The position numbers and the translations under genes are program-made. A stretch of 5,104 bases of DNA from Desulfuromonadaceae bacterium UBA5613 (lineage in GTDB: Bacteria > Desulfobacterota > Desulfuromonadia > Desulfuromonadales > UBA2197). Under the pieces are notes generated by a model that had not been told where the DNA came from, ran no database searches, and worked only from the letters and a program-made list of their open reading frames with translations. Below, in pieces: positions 1 to 5,104 of this stretch. The DNA is taken from contig DIKR01000021.1 in NCBI GenBank assembly GCA_002424625.1, forward strand, positions 9,447 through 14,550, in the 5' to 3' direction. The stretch's first letter is position 1; each line of letters starts with the position of its first letter.

Positions 1-189
1 GCGATCGATGTCAACAAGTCGGGCACCCGCCGTGAGGAACTCCTCCTCGACAAGGTGAGTCTGCAGCGGATGTGGTTGCTGCGTAAGGTTCTGTCGAGTA
101 TGAATGTTGTCGATACCATGGAGTTTCTTTTGGAAAAATTGGCTGCAACCAAGAGTAATCAGGAGTTTTTCGATTCGATGAACCAATAG
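1..189 (+). CDS. rho: Transcription termination factor Rho, C-terminal end (partial)
   Basis: This is the last 62 codons of Rho, the hexameric RNA-dependent ATPase/helicase that ends transcription of untranslated RNA in the cytoplasm; the gene begins left of the window. The frame opens at base 1 and stops at TAG 187-189. The visible peptide has the family's C-terminal signature: the SGTRREELLL stretch (residues 7-16 of the fragment, like SGTRKEELL in E. coli Rho), then LQRMWLLRKVL, an MEFLLEKLA helix, and an ending in FFDSMNQ. These belong to the end of the ATPase domain and its C-terminal helices; the Walker motifs and the RNA-binding domain lie outside the window. No intrinsic terminator follows, so transcription may read into rpmE 96 bases downstream. 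The identity is secure despite the short fragment, because this tail is highly conserved and rho-rpmE is a known gene pair. Confidence 0.95.
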   Translation, partial: AIDVNKSGTRREELLLDKVSLQRMWLLRKVLSSMNVVDTMEFLLEKLAATKSNQEFFDSMNQ

Positions 190-200
190 CTTGAAATCGA

Positions 201-229
201 TTGCAAGTGGAAATGAAAGGTGTTATAAA
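201..229 (+). promoter_or_regulatory. Probable sigma70-type promoter for rpmE
   Basis: A -35 like TTGCAA (201-206; 4 of 6 against TTGACA) and a -10 TATAAA (224-229; 5 of 6 against TATAAT) are separated by exactly 17 bases. They lie in an A/T-rich stretch just after the rho stop. Transcription would start near 236 and give a leader of about 50 bases before the rpmE ATG. This is the best promoter match I found in the window. It would let L31 be made independently of rho. Confidence 0.6.
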
Positions 230-249
230 CGCTTTTCTTAAAAAGCCAA

Positions 250-271
250 ATCCCCTGCACTTACCAGGGAT
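250..271 (+). promoter_or_regulatory. Leader hairpin just upstream of the rpmE ribosome binding site
   Basis: ATCCCCTG (250-257) can pair with CAGGGAT (265-271), with one bulged C and a 7-base loop. The stem ends one base before the Shine-Dalgarno AAAGGAG (273-279), which is 6 bases from the rpmE ATG. A stem this close to the ribosome binding site could affect translation or be recognised by a protein. L31 leaders with regulatory roles are known in other bacterial groups, but I cannot match this one to a described family. The fold is seen in the sequence; regulation is inference. Confidence 0.4.
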
Positions 272-285
272 CAAAGGAGTCAGAG

Positions 286-495
286 ATGAAAGAAGGAATC
301 CACCCTAATTACGACGATGTTCTGGTGAAATGCCATTGCGGCGCCACCGTTGCAACCCGTTCCACCCGCACCAAGGGGGGAGAGATCCACACGGAAATCT
401 GTTCCCAGTGCCACCCTTTCTACACCGGCAAGCAGAAGGTGATGGATACCGAAGGGCGTATCGATCGTTTCCGCAAGAAGTACGGCCAGGTCTAG
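286..495 (+). CDS. rpmE: 50S ribosomal protein L31 (bL31), zinc-binding type
   Basis: bL31 is a small protein of the large ribosomal subunit that contributes to the bridge between the subunits. The 69-residue length is normal for the family. It opens with MKEGIHPNY, like MKKDIHPKY in E. coli, and carries the conserved core CSQCHPFYTGKQ (39-50) and the tail GRIDRFRKKYG. Four cysteines, C16, C18, C39 and C42, form the CxC...CxxC zinc site, so this is the zinc-containing (C+) form and not the zinc-free paralogue made under zinc limitation. The ATG start is fixed by a strong AAAGGAG at 273-279, 6 bases upstream. The gene has its own likely promoter and leader hairpin and is followed 8 bases after its TAG stop by an intrinsic terminator, so it can be a single-gene unit although it follows rho. 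Confidence 0.97.
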   Translation: MKEGIHPNYDDVLVKCHCGATVATRSTRTKGGEIHTEICSQCHPFYTGKQKVMDTEGRIDRFRKKYGQV

Positions 496-503
496 GCAAG
501 TCC

Positions 504-534
504 GAATCGGCCCGCAAGGGCCGATTCTTTTTTT
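504..534 (+). terminator. Rho-independent terminator after rpmE
   Basis: GAATCGGCCC (504-513) and GGGCCGATTC (518-527) form a perfect 10-bp stem around a GCAA tetraloop (GNRA type), followed directly by seven T (528-534) and then CTT. This is a near-ideal intrinsic terminator on the + strand, 8 bases past the rpmE stop. It separates rho-rpmE from the thyX cluster, although some read-through remains possible because no strong thyX promoter is evident. Confidence 0.95.
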
Positions 535-586
535 CTTCGAGGTCACCTCTACCTGTTAGCCTCGTGCACGGGGCGAAGAAAGAGCC

Positions 587-1273
587 ATGCGCGTCCAATT
601 ATTGAGCTACACACCCGATCCCGAGCAGGTGGCGGCTGCCGCCGCCCGCCTCTGCTACTCCTCGGCCGATATTTCCCGGCTAATGGAGCGGAGTCGGGAC
701 GACCACGCTGCCTTGCTGGCCAAGATCCTTGATCTCGGCCATTTTTCCGTTTTGGAGCATGCCTCCTTTACCTTCGGGATTGAAGGGATCAGTCGTGCCT
801 GTTCGCACCAACTGGTGCGGCATCGTATTGCCTCCTATTCGCAGCAGAGCCAGCGCTATGTCGCCGTACAGGAGCGCTTTCCGGCCGTCATGCCGCCGAC
901 GATTGCCGAAAATCCGCAGCTTTCCGCTCGTTTTGAGGCCTTTCTCAATGACTGTCATGCCCTCTATGGTGAGTTGATGGCCGCCGGGATTCCGGCGGAG
1001 GATGCGCGTTTCGTGCTGCCGAATGCCGCTGAAACCAAGCTGGTGATGACGATGAATGCCCGTGAGTTGCGGCACTTTTTTGCATTGCGCTGCTGCCGGC
1101 GCGCGCAATGGGAGATCCGGGAAATGGCGACGGCAATGTTGCGCGCCTGTAAACCGGTCGCCCCTCTCCTCTTTGCCGGTGCCGGTCCGGGTTGTCTGGT
1201 CGGTGCCTGTCCTGAGGGGAAGATGACTTGCGGTCAGGCCGCAATGGTGCGTCAGGAATTTAAGAATGTTTAA
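587..1273 (+). CDS. thyX: Flavin-dependent thymidylate synthase ThyX
   Basis: ThyX makes dTMP from dUMP with FAD, NADPH and methylene-tetrahydrofolate as methylene donor. Unlike ThyA, it releases tetrahydrofolate, so it does not depend on dihydrofolate reductase for recycling. The 228-residue length is typical. HFSVLEHASFTF (52-63) precedes the signature RHRIASYSQQSQRY (78-91), which fits the RHRx7S motif with S88 and R90. NARELRHFFALR (157-168) and AQWEIREMA (173-181) are the conserved C-terminal nucleotide- and flavin-binding segments. The tail has an unusually regular C203-x4-C208-x6-C215 set of cysteines. The ATG start at 587 places the peptide MRVQLLSYTPDPE exactly at the usual family N-terminus; the Shine-Dalgarno is weak (AAGAAAGAG, 576-584). 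The gene follows the rpmE terminator and its last 8 bases overlap prfA, suggesting cotranscription and coupled translation. Confidence 0.96.
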   Translation: MRVQLLSYTPDPEQVAAAAARLCYSSADISRLMERSRDDHAALLAKILDLGHFSVLEHASFTFGIEGISRACSHQLVRHRIASYSQQSQRYVAVQERFPAVMPPTIAENPQLSARFEAFLNDCHALYGELMAAGIPAEDARFVLPNAAETKLVMTMNARELRHFFALRCCRRAQWEIREMATAMLRACKPVAPLLFAGAGPGCLVGACPEGKMTCGQAAMVRQEFKNV

Positions 1274-2339
1274 AAAACTTGAAGAAGTCGTCGATCGTTT
1301 TCGTGAGGTCGAAGGTCTTCTCTATGATCCGACGACGATTGCTGATCAGGGGCGTTTTCGCGCCCTGAACCGCGAGCACGCTGATCTGGCTGAAATTGTC
1401 GAGACCTTTGCCCGCTATAAAGCGGTCGGCGAAGAGATCGTTGGTCTGCGCGAGCTGCTGCGCGAAAGCGATGCTGAAATGCGCGAGCTCGCCAAGCAGG
1501 AGTTGCCGGAACTGGAGAGTCAGCACCGCGATCTGATCGAGGAGTTGCGTCTCCTGTTGTTGCCGAAGGATCCGAACGATGCCCGCAATGTCATCCTCGA
1601 GATCCGCGCCGGTACCGGCGGCGAAGAAGCCGCCCTCTTTGCCGGCTCACTCTTCCGCATGTACTGTCGTTATGCGGAAAACAAGGGTTGGAAAGTCGAG
1701 CTTCTCAGCCTTTCGGAAGCGGACGCCGGCGGGGTGAAAGAGGCGATTGCCCTGATCAGCGGACAGCGCGTCTACTCGCGTCTCAAATATGAAAGCGGCA
1801 CCCACCGGGTGCAGCGGGTCCCCGAAACCGAGTCGCAGGGGCGCATTCATACCTCGGCCTGCACCGTAGCAGTCCTCCCGGAAGCCGAAGATGTCGAACT
1901 TGATATCGATCCCGGTGATCTGCGTATCGATGTTTACCGTGCCCAGGGTTCCGGCGGCCAGCATGTCAACAAAACCGAATCGGCGGTGCGCATTACCCAC
2001 CTCCCGACCGGTGTTGTCGTTGCCTGCCAGGAAGGAAAGTCGCAGCACAAGAATAAAGCGACGGCGATGACTTTGCTTAAAAGCCGCATCCTTGATGCGA
2101 TGGTGGCGGAGCAGCATGCGCAGATCTCTGCCGATCGCAAGAGTCAAATCGGCAGCGGCGATCGCAGCGAGAGGATTCGCACCTACAACTTCCCGCAGGG
2201 GCGCTGCACCGATCACCGCATCGGTCTTACCCTGTACAAGCTGGAGGCGATCATGCAGGGGGATATCGACGAGATTCTCGACGCGCTGGCAACGCATTAT
2301 CAAAGTCAGCTCCTCAGCGGTCAGGAGTCGCTGGCTTGA
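1266..2339 (+). CDS. prfA: Peptide chain release factor 1 (RF1)
   Basis: RF1 reads UAA and UAG in the ribosomal A site and triggers hydrolysis of peptidyl-tRNA. At 357 residues it has full family length (E. coli 360). The order is an N-terminal helical domain (about 1-95), a GTGGEEA segment (116-122), the stop-codon recognition motif PET (186-188) within RVQRVPETESQGRIHTSACT, and the catalytic GGQ (230-232) in GSGGQHVNKTESAVR, followed by SQHKNKA. The PxT motif marks RF1 (RF2 has SPF); PET is also found in Bacillus RF1. Q232 is the expected methylation target of the next gene's product. The ATG at 1266 has AGGA at 1254-1257, 8 bases upstream, and lies inside the end of thyX. The gene ends in TGA, which only RF2 reads, so RF1 is not needed to finish its own synthesis. 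Confidence 0.97.
   Translation: MFKKLEEVVDRFREVEGLLYDPTTIADQGRFRALNREHADLAEIVETFARYKAVGEEIVGLRELLRESDAEMRELAKQELPELESQHRDLIEELRLLLLPKDPNDARNVILEIRAGTGGEEAALFAGSLFRMYCRYAENKGWKVELLSLSEADAGGVKEAIALISGQRVYSRLKYESGTHRVQRVPETESQGRIHTSACTVAVLPEAEDVELDIDPGDLRIDVYRAQGSGGQHVNKTESAVRITHLPTGVVVACQEGKSQHKNKATAMTLLKSRILDAMVAEQHAQISADRKSQIGSGDRSERIRTYNFPQGRCTDHRIGLTLYKLEAIMQGDIDEILDALATHYQSQLLSGQESLA
2323..2339 (+). promoter_or_regulatory. Shine-Dalgarno and TTGA stop/start overlap that fix the prmC start
   Basis: AGGAG (2323-2327) lies in the last codons of prfA, 8 bases before TTG (2336-2338). The four bases TTGA hold both the prmC start and the prfA stop (TGA 2337-2339). This is a classic arrangement for reinitiation by the terminating ribosome, and it supports the rare TTG codon as the real start. 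Confidence 0.8.
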
Positions 2340-3190
2340 GGGAGGCGTGGACGGTCCTCGATCTCCTCAAGTGGACCGCCAGTTATTTTGCCGGCAAAGG
2401 AATTGAGAACGGCCGTCTCGACGCTGAACTCCTTCTTGCCGAGATTCTGCAGCTCAACCGTATCGGTCTGTATCTCAACTTTGACCGACCGGTGCAAAGC
2501 GATGAGCTGGCGGCCTTTCGTGCTCTGATCGAGCGTCGGGCGCGGCGCGAACCGATCGCTTATATTCTCGGCCGCTGTGAATTCTGGTCGCTGACCTTCA
2601 AGGTCGGGCCGGACGTCCTTATCCCGCGCGGTGATACCGAGACATTGGTCGAAGCCGCCCTCCAGGTCCTGCCGCAAGGGGGTTCGCTCCTCGATATCGG
2701 CGTCGGCAGTGGCGCCATTGCCCTGGCAATCGCCCATGAACGACCGGATGCGCAGGTCGAGGGGATCGATATCAGCCCGGCGGCTCTGGCGCTTGCAACA
2801 GAAAATGCTCAGACTCTCGGGTTGGCAGCGCGGGTGACATTGCGGCAGGGCGATCTCTTTGCTCTGAATGCTAGTCGCCAATACGACGTTATCGTCTCCA
2901 ACCCGCCCTACATTGCCGCCGGAGAACAGGCGACACTGATGCCGGAGGTGCGCGATTTTGAACCGGCACTCGCCCTCTTTGCCGGCGACGATGGGCTGGA
3001 TTGCTACCGTGCCCTGATACCGGCGGCCAAGGGAGCGTTGAGAAATTCCGGCTATCTTTTAGTAGAGGTCGGCGCCGGTCAGGCCGCAGCAGTCGCAGAG
3101 CTCTTGGCTGTTGCCGGTTATGCAGAAATATTCACCAACCGCGACCTTGCCGGGATCGATCGGGTCGTCGCCGGACGCAAGGCGTCGTGA
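2336..3190 (+). CDS. prmC: Release factor glutamine methyltransferase PrmC (HemK)
   Basis: PrmC uses S-adenosylmethionine to N5-methylate the glutamine of the GGQ motif in release factors, raising termination efficiency. It has 284 residues, near the usual 275-290. An N-terminal helical domain that docks the release factor (about 1-80) contains REPIAYILGRCEFW (71-84). A Rossmann methyltransferase domain follows, with the SAM motif LLDIGVGSG (118-126), acidic D145 at the end of the second strand, and the catalytic NPPY (189-192), which binds the glutamine side chain. The usual PRPDTE motif reads PRGDTE here (97-102). The start is TTG 2336-2338, overlapping the prfA TGA by 4 bases; AGGAG at 2323-2327, 8 bases upstream, supports it, and I saw no better in-frame start nearby. 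Its place directly after its substrate gene prfA, with overlap, supports coupled translation and function. Confidence 0.95.
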   Translation: MREAWTVLDLLKWTASYFAGKGIENGRLDAELLLAEILQLNRIGLYLNFDRPVQSDELAAFRALIERRARREPIAYILGRCEFWSLTFKVGPDVLIPRGDTETLVEAALQVLPQGGSLLDIGVGSGAIALAIAHERPDAQVEGIDISPAALALATENAQTLGLAARVTLRQGDLFALNASRQYDVIVSNPPYIAAGEQATLMPEVRDFEPALALFAGDDGLDCYRALIPAAKGALRNSGYLLVEVGAGQAAAVAELLAVAGYAEIFTNRDLAGIDRVVAGRKAS

Positions 3191-3213
3191 CGCATTTCGC
3201 CCAATTTGTAAAC

Positions 3214-3226
3214 GAGGAATCTCTTG
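3214..3226 (+). promoter_or_regulatory. Shine-Dalgarno and TTG start of murA
   Basis: GAGGA (3214-3218) stands 5 bases before TTG (3224-3226). The TTG places the peptide MDKLIIHGGRRLSGEV at the normal MurA N-terminus. An ATG in frame would come only well inside the conserved fold, so TTG is preferred. Confidence 0.75.
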
Positions 3227-4480
3227 GATAAATTGATCATACACGGCGGTCGCCGTCTCAGTGGTGAGGTTGCGGTCAGCGGTTCGAAGAATGCGGCCCT
3301 GCCGATTTTCTTTGCCACCCTGTTGGCTGCAGGTCGGCACGAAATCGATAATGTCCCGTTTCTCCGCGACATCAATACTACCATTAAAGTTCTGACCTCC
3401 CTCGGTGCTTGCGTCGAAGGGGATGGGCATAAGGTCATTGTCGATACCACCGGGGTCGATCAGGTTGAAGCGACCTATGAACTGGTCAAGACGATGCGCG
3501 CTTCGGTTCTGGTCCTCGGTCCGCTACTGGCCCGTTTCGGTCGGGCCCGCGTCTCCCTCCCCGGCGGTTGCGCCATCGGCGCCCGGCCGATCAATCTCCA
3601 TCTCAAGGGGCTTGAGGCGATGGGAGCGGAGATCCACCTTTCGCACGGTTATGTCGAAGCGACCTGTCCGCGTCTACGCGGCGCCCGGATCTACTTTGAT
3701 CTGCCGACCGTCGGCGGCACCGAGCATCTGATGATGACCGCGACCCTGGCCGAAGGGGTAACGGTCATCGAAAACGCTGCCCGTGAACCGGAGATTGCCG
3801 AGCTCGCCGACGTCCTTATCAAGATGGGAGCACTCATCGAGGGGGCGGGGACCGACACCATCCGCATCACCGGCGTCAAAGAACTGCAGCCTTTTACCCA
3901 CAGCGTCATGCCGGATCGTATCGAAGCCGGCACCTTCATGATTGCGGCGGCGATGACGCAGGGTGATATCCGTTTGCGTGATATGCGCCTTGATCATCTC
4001 GATGCTCTGGTCTTCAAGCTCCAGGATGCCGGGGTCGAGGTCTTTACCCGTGATGGGCTGGTGCATGTGCGCGGACCGGAGACGATCCGGCCGGTGAATA
4101 TCAAGACCCGGCCTTATCCCGGCTTTCCCACCGATATGCAGGCCCAGTTCATGGCGCTGATGACGATTGCTGAGGGGACGAGTGTCATCGGTGAGAATAT
4201 CTTCGAAAACCGCTTCATGCACGTCTCCGAACTGTTGCGTTTTGGTGCGGATATTGAGATCTCCGGCAGCACTGCTACCGTGCGCGGCGTTAAACAGCTC
4301 TCGGGGGCGCCGACCATGGCGACCGATCTGCGCGCCAGTGCTTCGCTGATCCTCGCCGCTTTGGCAGCCGACAATACCAGCGAAGTTTCGCGCATTTATC
4401 ATCTTGATCGCGGCTATGAGCGCATTGAAGAGAAGCTGCGTTTGTTGGGCGCTGATATCGAGCGCGTCAAGGAAAACTAG
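3224..4480 (+). CDS. murA: UDP-N-acetylglucosamine 1-carboxyvinyltransferase MurA
   Basis: MurA transfers enolpyruvate from phosphoenolpyruvate to UDP-N-acetylglucosamine, the first committed step of peptidoglycan synthesis, in the cytoplasm. It has 418 residues (E. coli 419) and two inside-out alpha/beta barrel domains. Key residues in order are K22-N23 in SGSKNAALP, R92 in KTMRAS, C116 in the active-site loop PGGCAIGARP with R121, D304 in GFPTDMQAQF (general base, D305 in E. coli), R370 in TDLRASASL, and R396 in HLDRGYE. Because the loop cysteine is present rather than aspartate, this enzyme is expected to be of the fosfomycin-sensitive type. It starts at TTG, 33 bases after prmC, with no terminator or clear promoter between, so it is likely cotranscribed. 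It stops with TAG, directly against the heptamer repeat array. Confidence 0.97.
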   Translation: MDKLIIHGGRRLSGEVAVSGSKNAALPIFFATLLAAGRHEIDNVPFLRDINTTIKVLTSLGACVEGDGHKVIVDTTGVDQVEATYELVKTMRASVLVLGPLLARFGRARVSLPGGCAIGARPINLHLKGLEAMGAEIHLSHGYVEATCPRLRGARIYFDLPTVGGTEHLMMTATLAEGVTVIENAAREPEIAELADVLIKMGALIEGAGTDTIRITGVKELQPFTHSVMPDRIEAGTFMIAAAMTQGDIRLRDMRLDHLDALVFKLQDAGVEVFTRDGLVHVRGPETIRPVNIKTRPYPGFPTDMQAQFMALMTIAEGTSVIGENIFENRFMHVSELLRFGADIEISGSTATVRGVKQLSGAPTMATDLRASASLILAALAADNTSEVSRIYHLDRGYERIEEKLRLLGADIERVKEN

Positions 4481-4542
4481 TGACGCGTAACGCGTAACAG
4501 GTGACAGGTGCGGTATTGTCACGCGTCACCCGTCACCGCATA
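4480..4542. repeat. Inverted array of degenerate 7-bp repeats between murA and hisG
   Basis: Reading + strand, 4481-4508 is four contiguous 7-base units: TGACGCG, TAACGCG, TAACAGG, TGACAGG. A partial unit, TGCGG, follows at 4509. After a short TATT spacer, the same unit appears in reverse complement: CGCGTCA (4522-4528), CCCGTCA (4529-4535), then CCGCA (4536-4540). The two halves give exact and near-exact inverted repeats: GTGACGCGT (4480-4488) with ACGCGTCAC (4521-4529), 9 of 9, and GGTGACAGGTG (4500-4510) with CACCCGTCACC (4527-4537), 10 of 11. These pairings share bases and so exclude each other. Three ACGCGT sites fall within 44 bases. No T tract follows, so it is not a standard intrinsic terminator. 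It could be a protein-binding array, a boundary or attenuator structure for the his genes, or a dispersed repeat; function is unknown. Confidence 0.8.
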
Positions 4543-4556
4543 CGACAGGGTTTAAT

Positions 4557-5104
4557 ATGAGCGACTGGATTACCTTTGCCCTGCCCAAGGGGCGGATCAT
4601 GCAGGATTCGATGGCCCTGCTTGGCCGCATCGGCATCACCTGCCCGGAGATGGAAGACGGCGGCAGCCGCAAGCTCGTCTTCGAAAATAAAAAGGATCGC
4701 TACCGTTTCATGGCGGTGCGCGCCACTGATGTGCCGACCTATGTTGAGTACGGCTGCGCCGATCTCGGCGTTGTCGGCAAGGATACCCTTCTCGAACAGG
4801 AAAAGGATCTTTACGAGCCGGTCGACCTCAAGTTCGGCTATTGCCGACTGGTGGTGGCTGAGCCCCGGGAGTTGCTTGAGTCCGACGATCCGAGCGGTTG
4901 GTCGAATATTCGCGTCGCCACCAAGTACCCACACATCACCGCCCGCTACTTTGCGGCGAAGGGGGTCCAGGTCGAACTGGTCAAACTTTACGGTTCGATC
5001 GAGCTGGCGCCGCTGGTCGGTCTTGCCGAGCGCATCGTTGATCTCGTTTCCACTGGCGCCACCCTGCGCGAAAACGGTCTGGTCGAAGTCGAAACGATCG
5101 CCGA
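4557..5104 (+). CDS. hisG: ATP phosphoribosyltransferase HisG, 5' part (runs off the window)
   Basis: HisG condenses ATP with PRPP to make phosphoribosyl-ATP, the first step of histidine synthesis. The window shows 182 complete codons. The N-terminus carries ITFALPKGRIM (5-15), then TDVPTYVEYGCADLGVVGKD (57-76), FGYCRLVVA (93-101), RVATKYPHITARYF (119-132) and the PRPP-binding loop DLVSTGATLRENGL (162-175). The DVPTYVEYG and GSIELAPLVGLAE wording resembles the short-form enzyme (about 205-215 residues), which lacks the C-terminal regulatory domain and needs HisZ; the C-terminus is outside, so this is inference. ATG 4557 follows a modest CAGGG (4546-4550) by 6 bases. It lies 76 bases after murA, behind the inverted heptamer array, and probably begins a set of his genes. 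Read-through from murA or a promoter in the gap are both possible. Confidence 0.95.
   Translation, partial: MSDWITFALPKGRIMQDSMALLGRIGITCPEMEDGGSRKLVFENKKDRYRFMAVRATDVPTYVEYGCADLGVVGKDTLLEQEKDLYEPVDLKFGYCRLVVAEPRELLESDDPSGWSNIRVATKYPHITARYFAAKGVQVELVKLYGSIELAPLVGLAERIVDLVSTGATLRENGLVEVETIA

Noticed and set aside
186..188. RF1 motif PET instead of PAT or PVT as an anomaly (residues 186-188 of RF1)
   Set aside because: PET is a known RF1 variant, for example in Bacillus, so it is not unusual. The coordinates given are residues of the protein; the bases are 1821-1829.
231..246. GCTTTT-CTTA-AAAAGC hairpin as a rho terminator
   Set aside because: The 6-bp stem is mostly A-T and is followed by CAAATCCCC rather than a T tract; it also overlaps the likely rpmE transcript start.
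528..586. Sigma70 promoter for thyX
   Set aside because: The best -10 candidate, TGTTAG (554-559), matches only 3 of 6 and lacks a -35 at the proper distance.
330..605. 91-codon + strand frame across rpmE, the terminator and the thyX start
   Set aside because: It runs through a strong intrinsic terminator and out of frame over two recognised genes; not a plausible gene.
1647..2303. 218-codon open frame on the - strand opposite prfA
   Set aside because: It lies fully inside an intact RF1 gene, with no recognised domain; treated as a shadow.
3674..4522. 282-codon open frame on the - strand opposite murA
   Set aside because: It is antisense to a clear MurA with all catalytic residues, shows no recognisable motif, and is explained by GC-rich codon bias.
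4480..4540. Inverted repeat after murA as an intrinsic terminator
   Set aside because: No run of T follows either possible stem, and the loops are long (16 and 32 bases).

Overview
The window is 5.1 kb of compact, GC-rich housekeeping DNA with every gene on the + strand. Gene order is rho (3' end) - rpmE - thyX - prfA - prmC - murA - hisG (5' part). A zinc-type ribosomal protein L31, a flavin-dependent thymidylate synthase in place of ThyA, a short-form-like HisG, TTG starts and this gene order together suggest a Gram-negative anaerobe of the Desulfuromonadota (Geobacter/Desulfuromonas/Pelobacter group, formerly Deltaproteobacteria). That placement is inferred from recalled gene order and protein style, not from a search.

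Region 1-534 holds the end of Rho, a 96-base gap, and rpmE. The gap contains a good sigma70-type promoter and a small hairpin directly before a strong Shine-Dalgarno. rpmE is closed by a textbook intrinsic terminator with a 10-bp stem, GCAA loop and T7 tract. Region 535-586 is a short gap with two small palindromes and no clear promoter.

Region 587-4480 is a tightly packed run of thyX, prfA, prmC and murA. thyX and prfA overlap by 8 bases, prfA and prmC by 4, and prmC and murA are 33 bases apart. prfA (RF1) and prmC (its GGQ methyltransferase) are a functional pair, and prmC starts with TTG inside the prfA stop. murA starts the committed steps of peptidoglycan synthesis. Active-site residues of ThyX, RF1, PrmC and MurA are present, so these genes look intact.

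Region 4481-4556, between murA and hisG, is the least ordinary part. It is an array of degenerate 7-bp units (TGACGCG type) followed by the same units in inverted orientation. hisG, the first histidine-biosynthesis gene, then runs off the right edge.

I see no mobile element, CRISPR array, tRNA, rRNA or undescribed multi-gene system. The points worth a second look are the inverted heptamer array, the rpmE leader, thyX occupying the slot held by thymidine kinase in Bacillus subtilis, and a substitution in a conserved PrmC motif.
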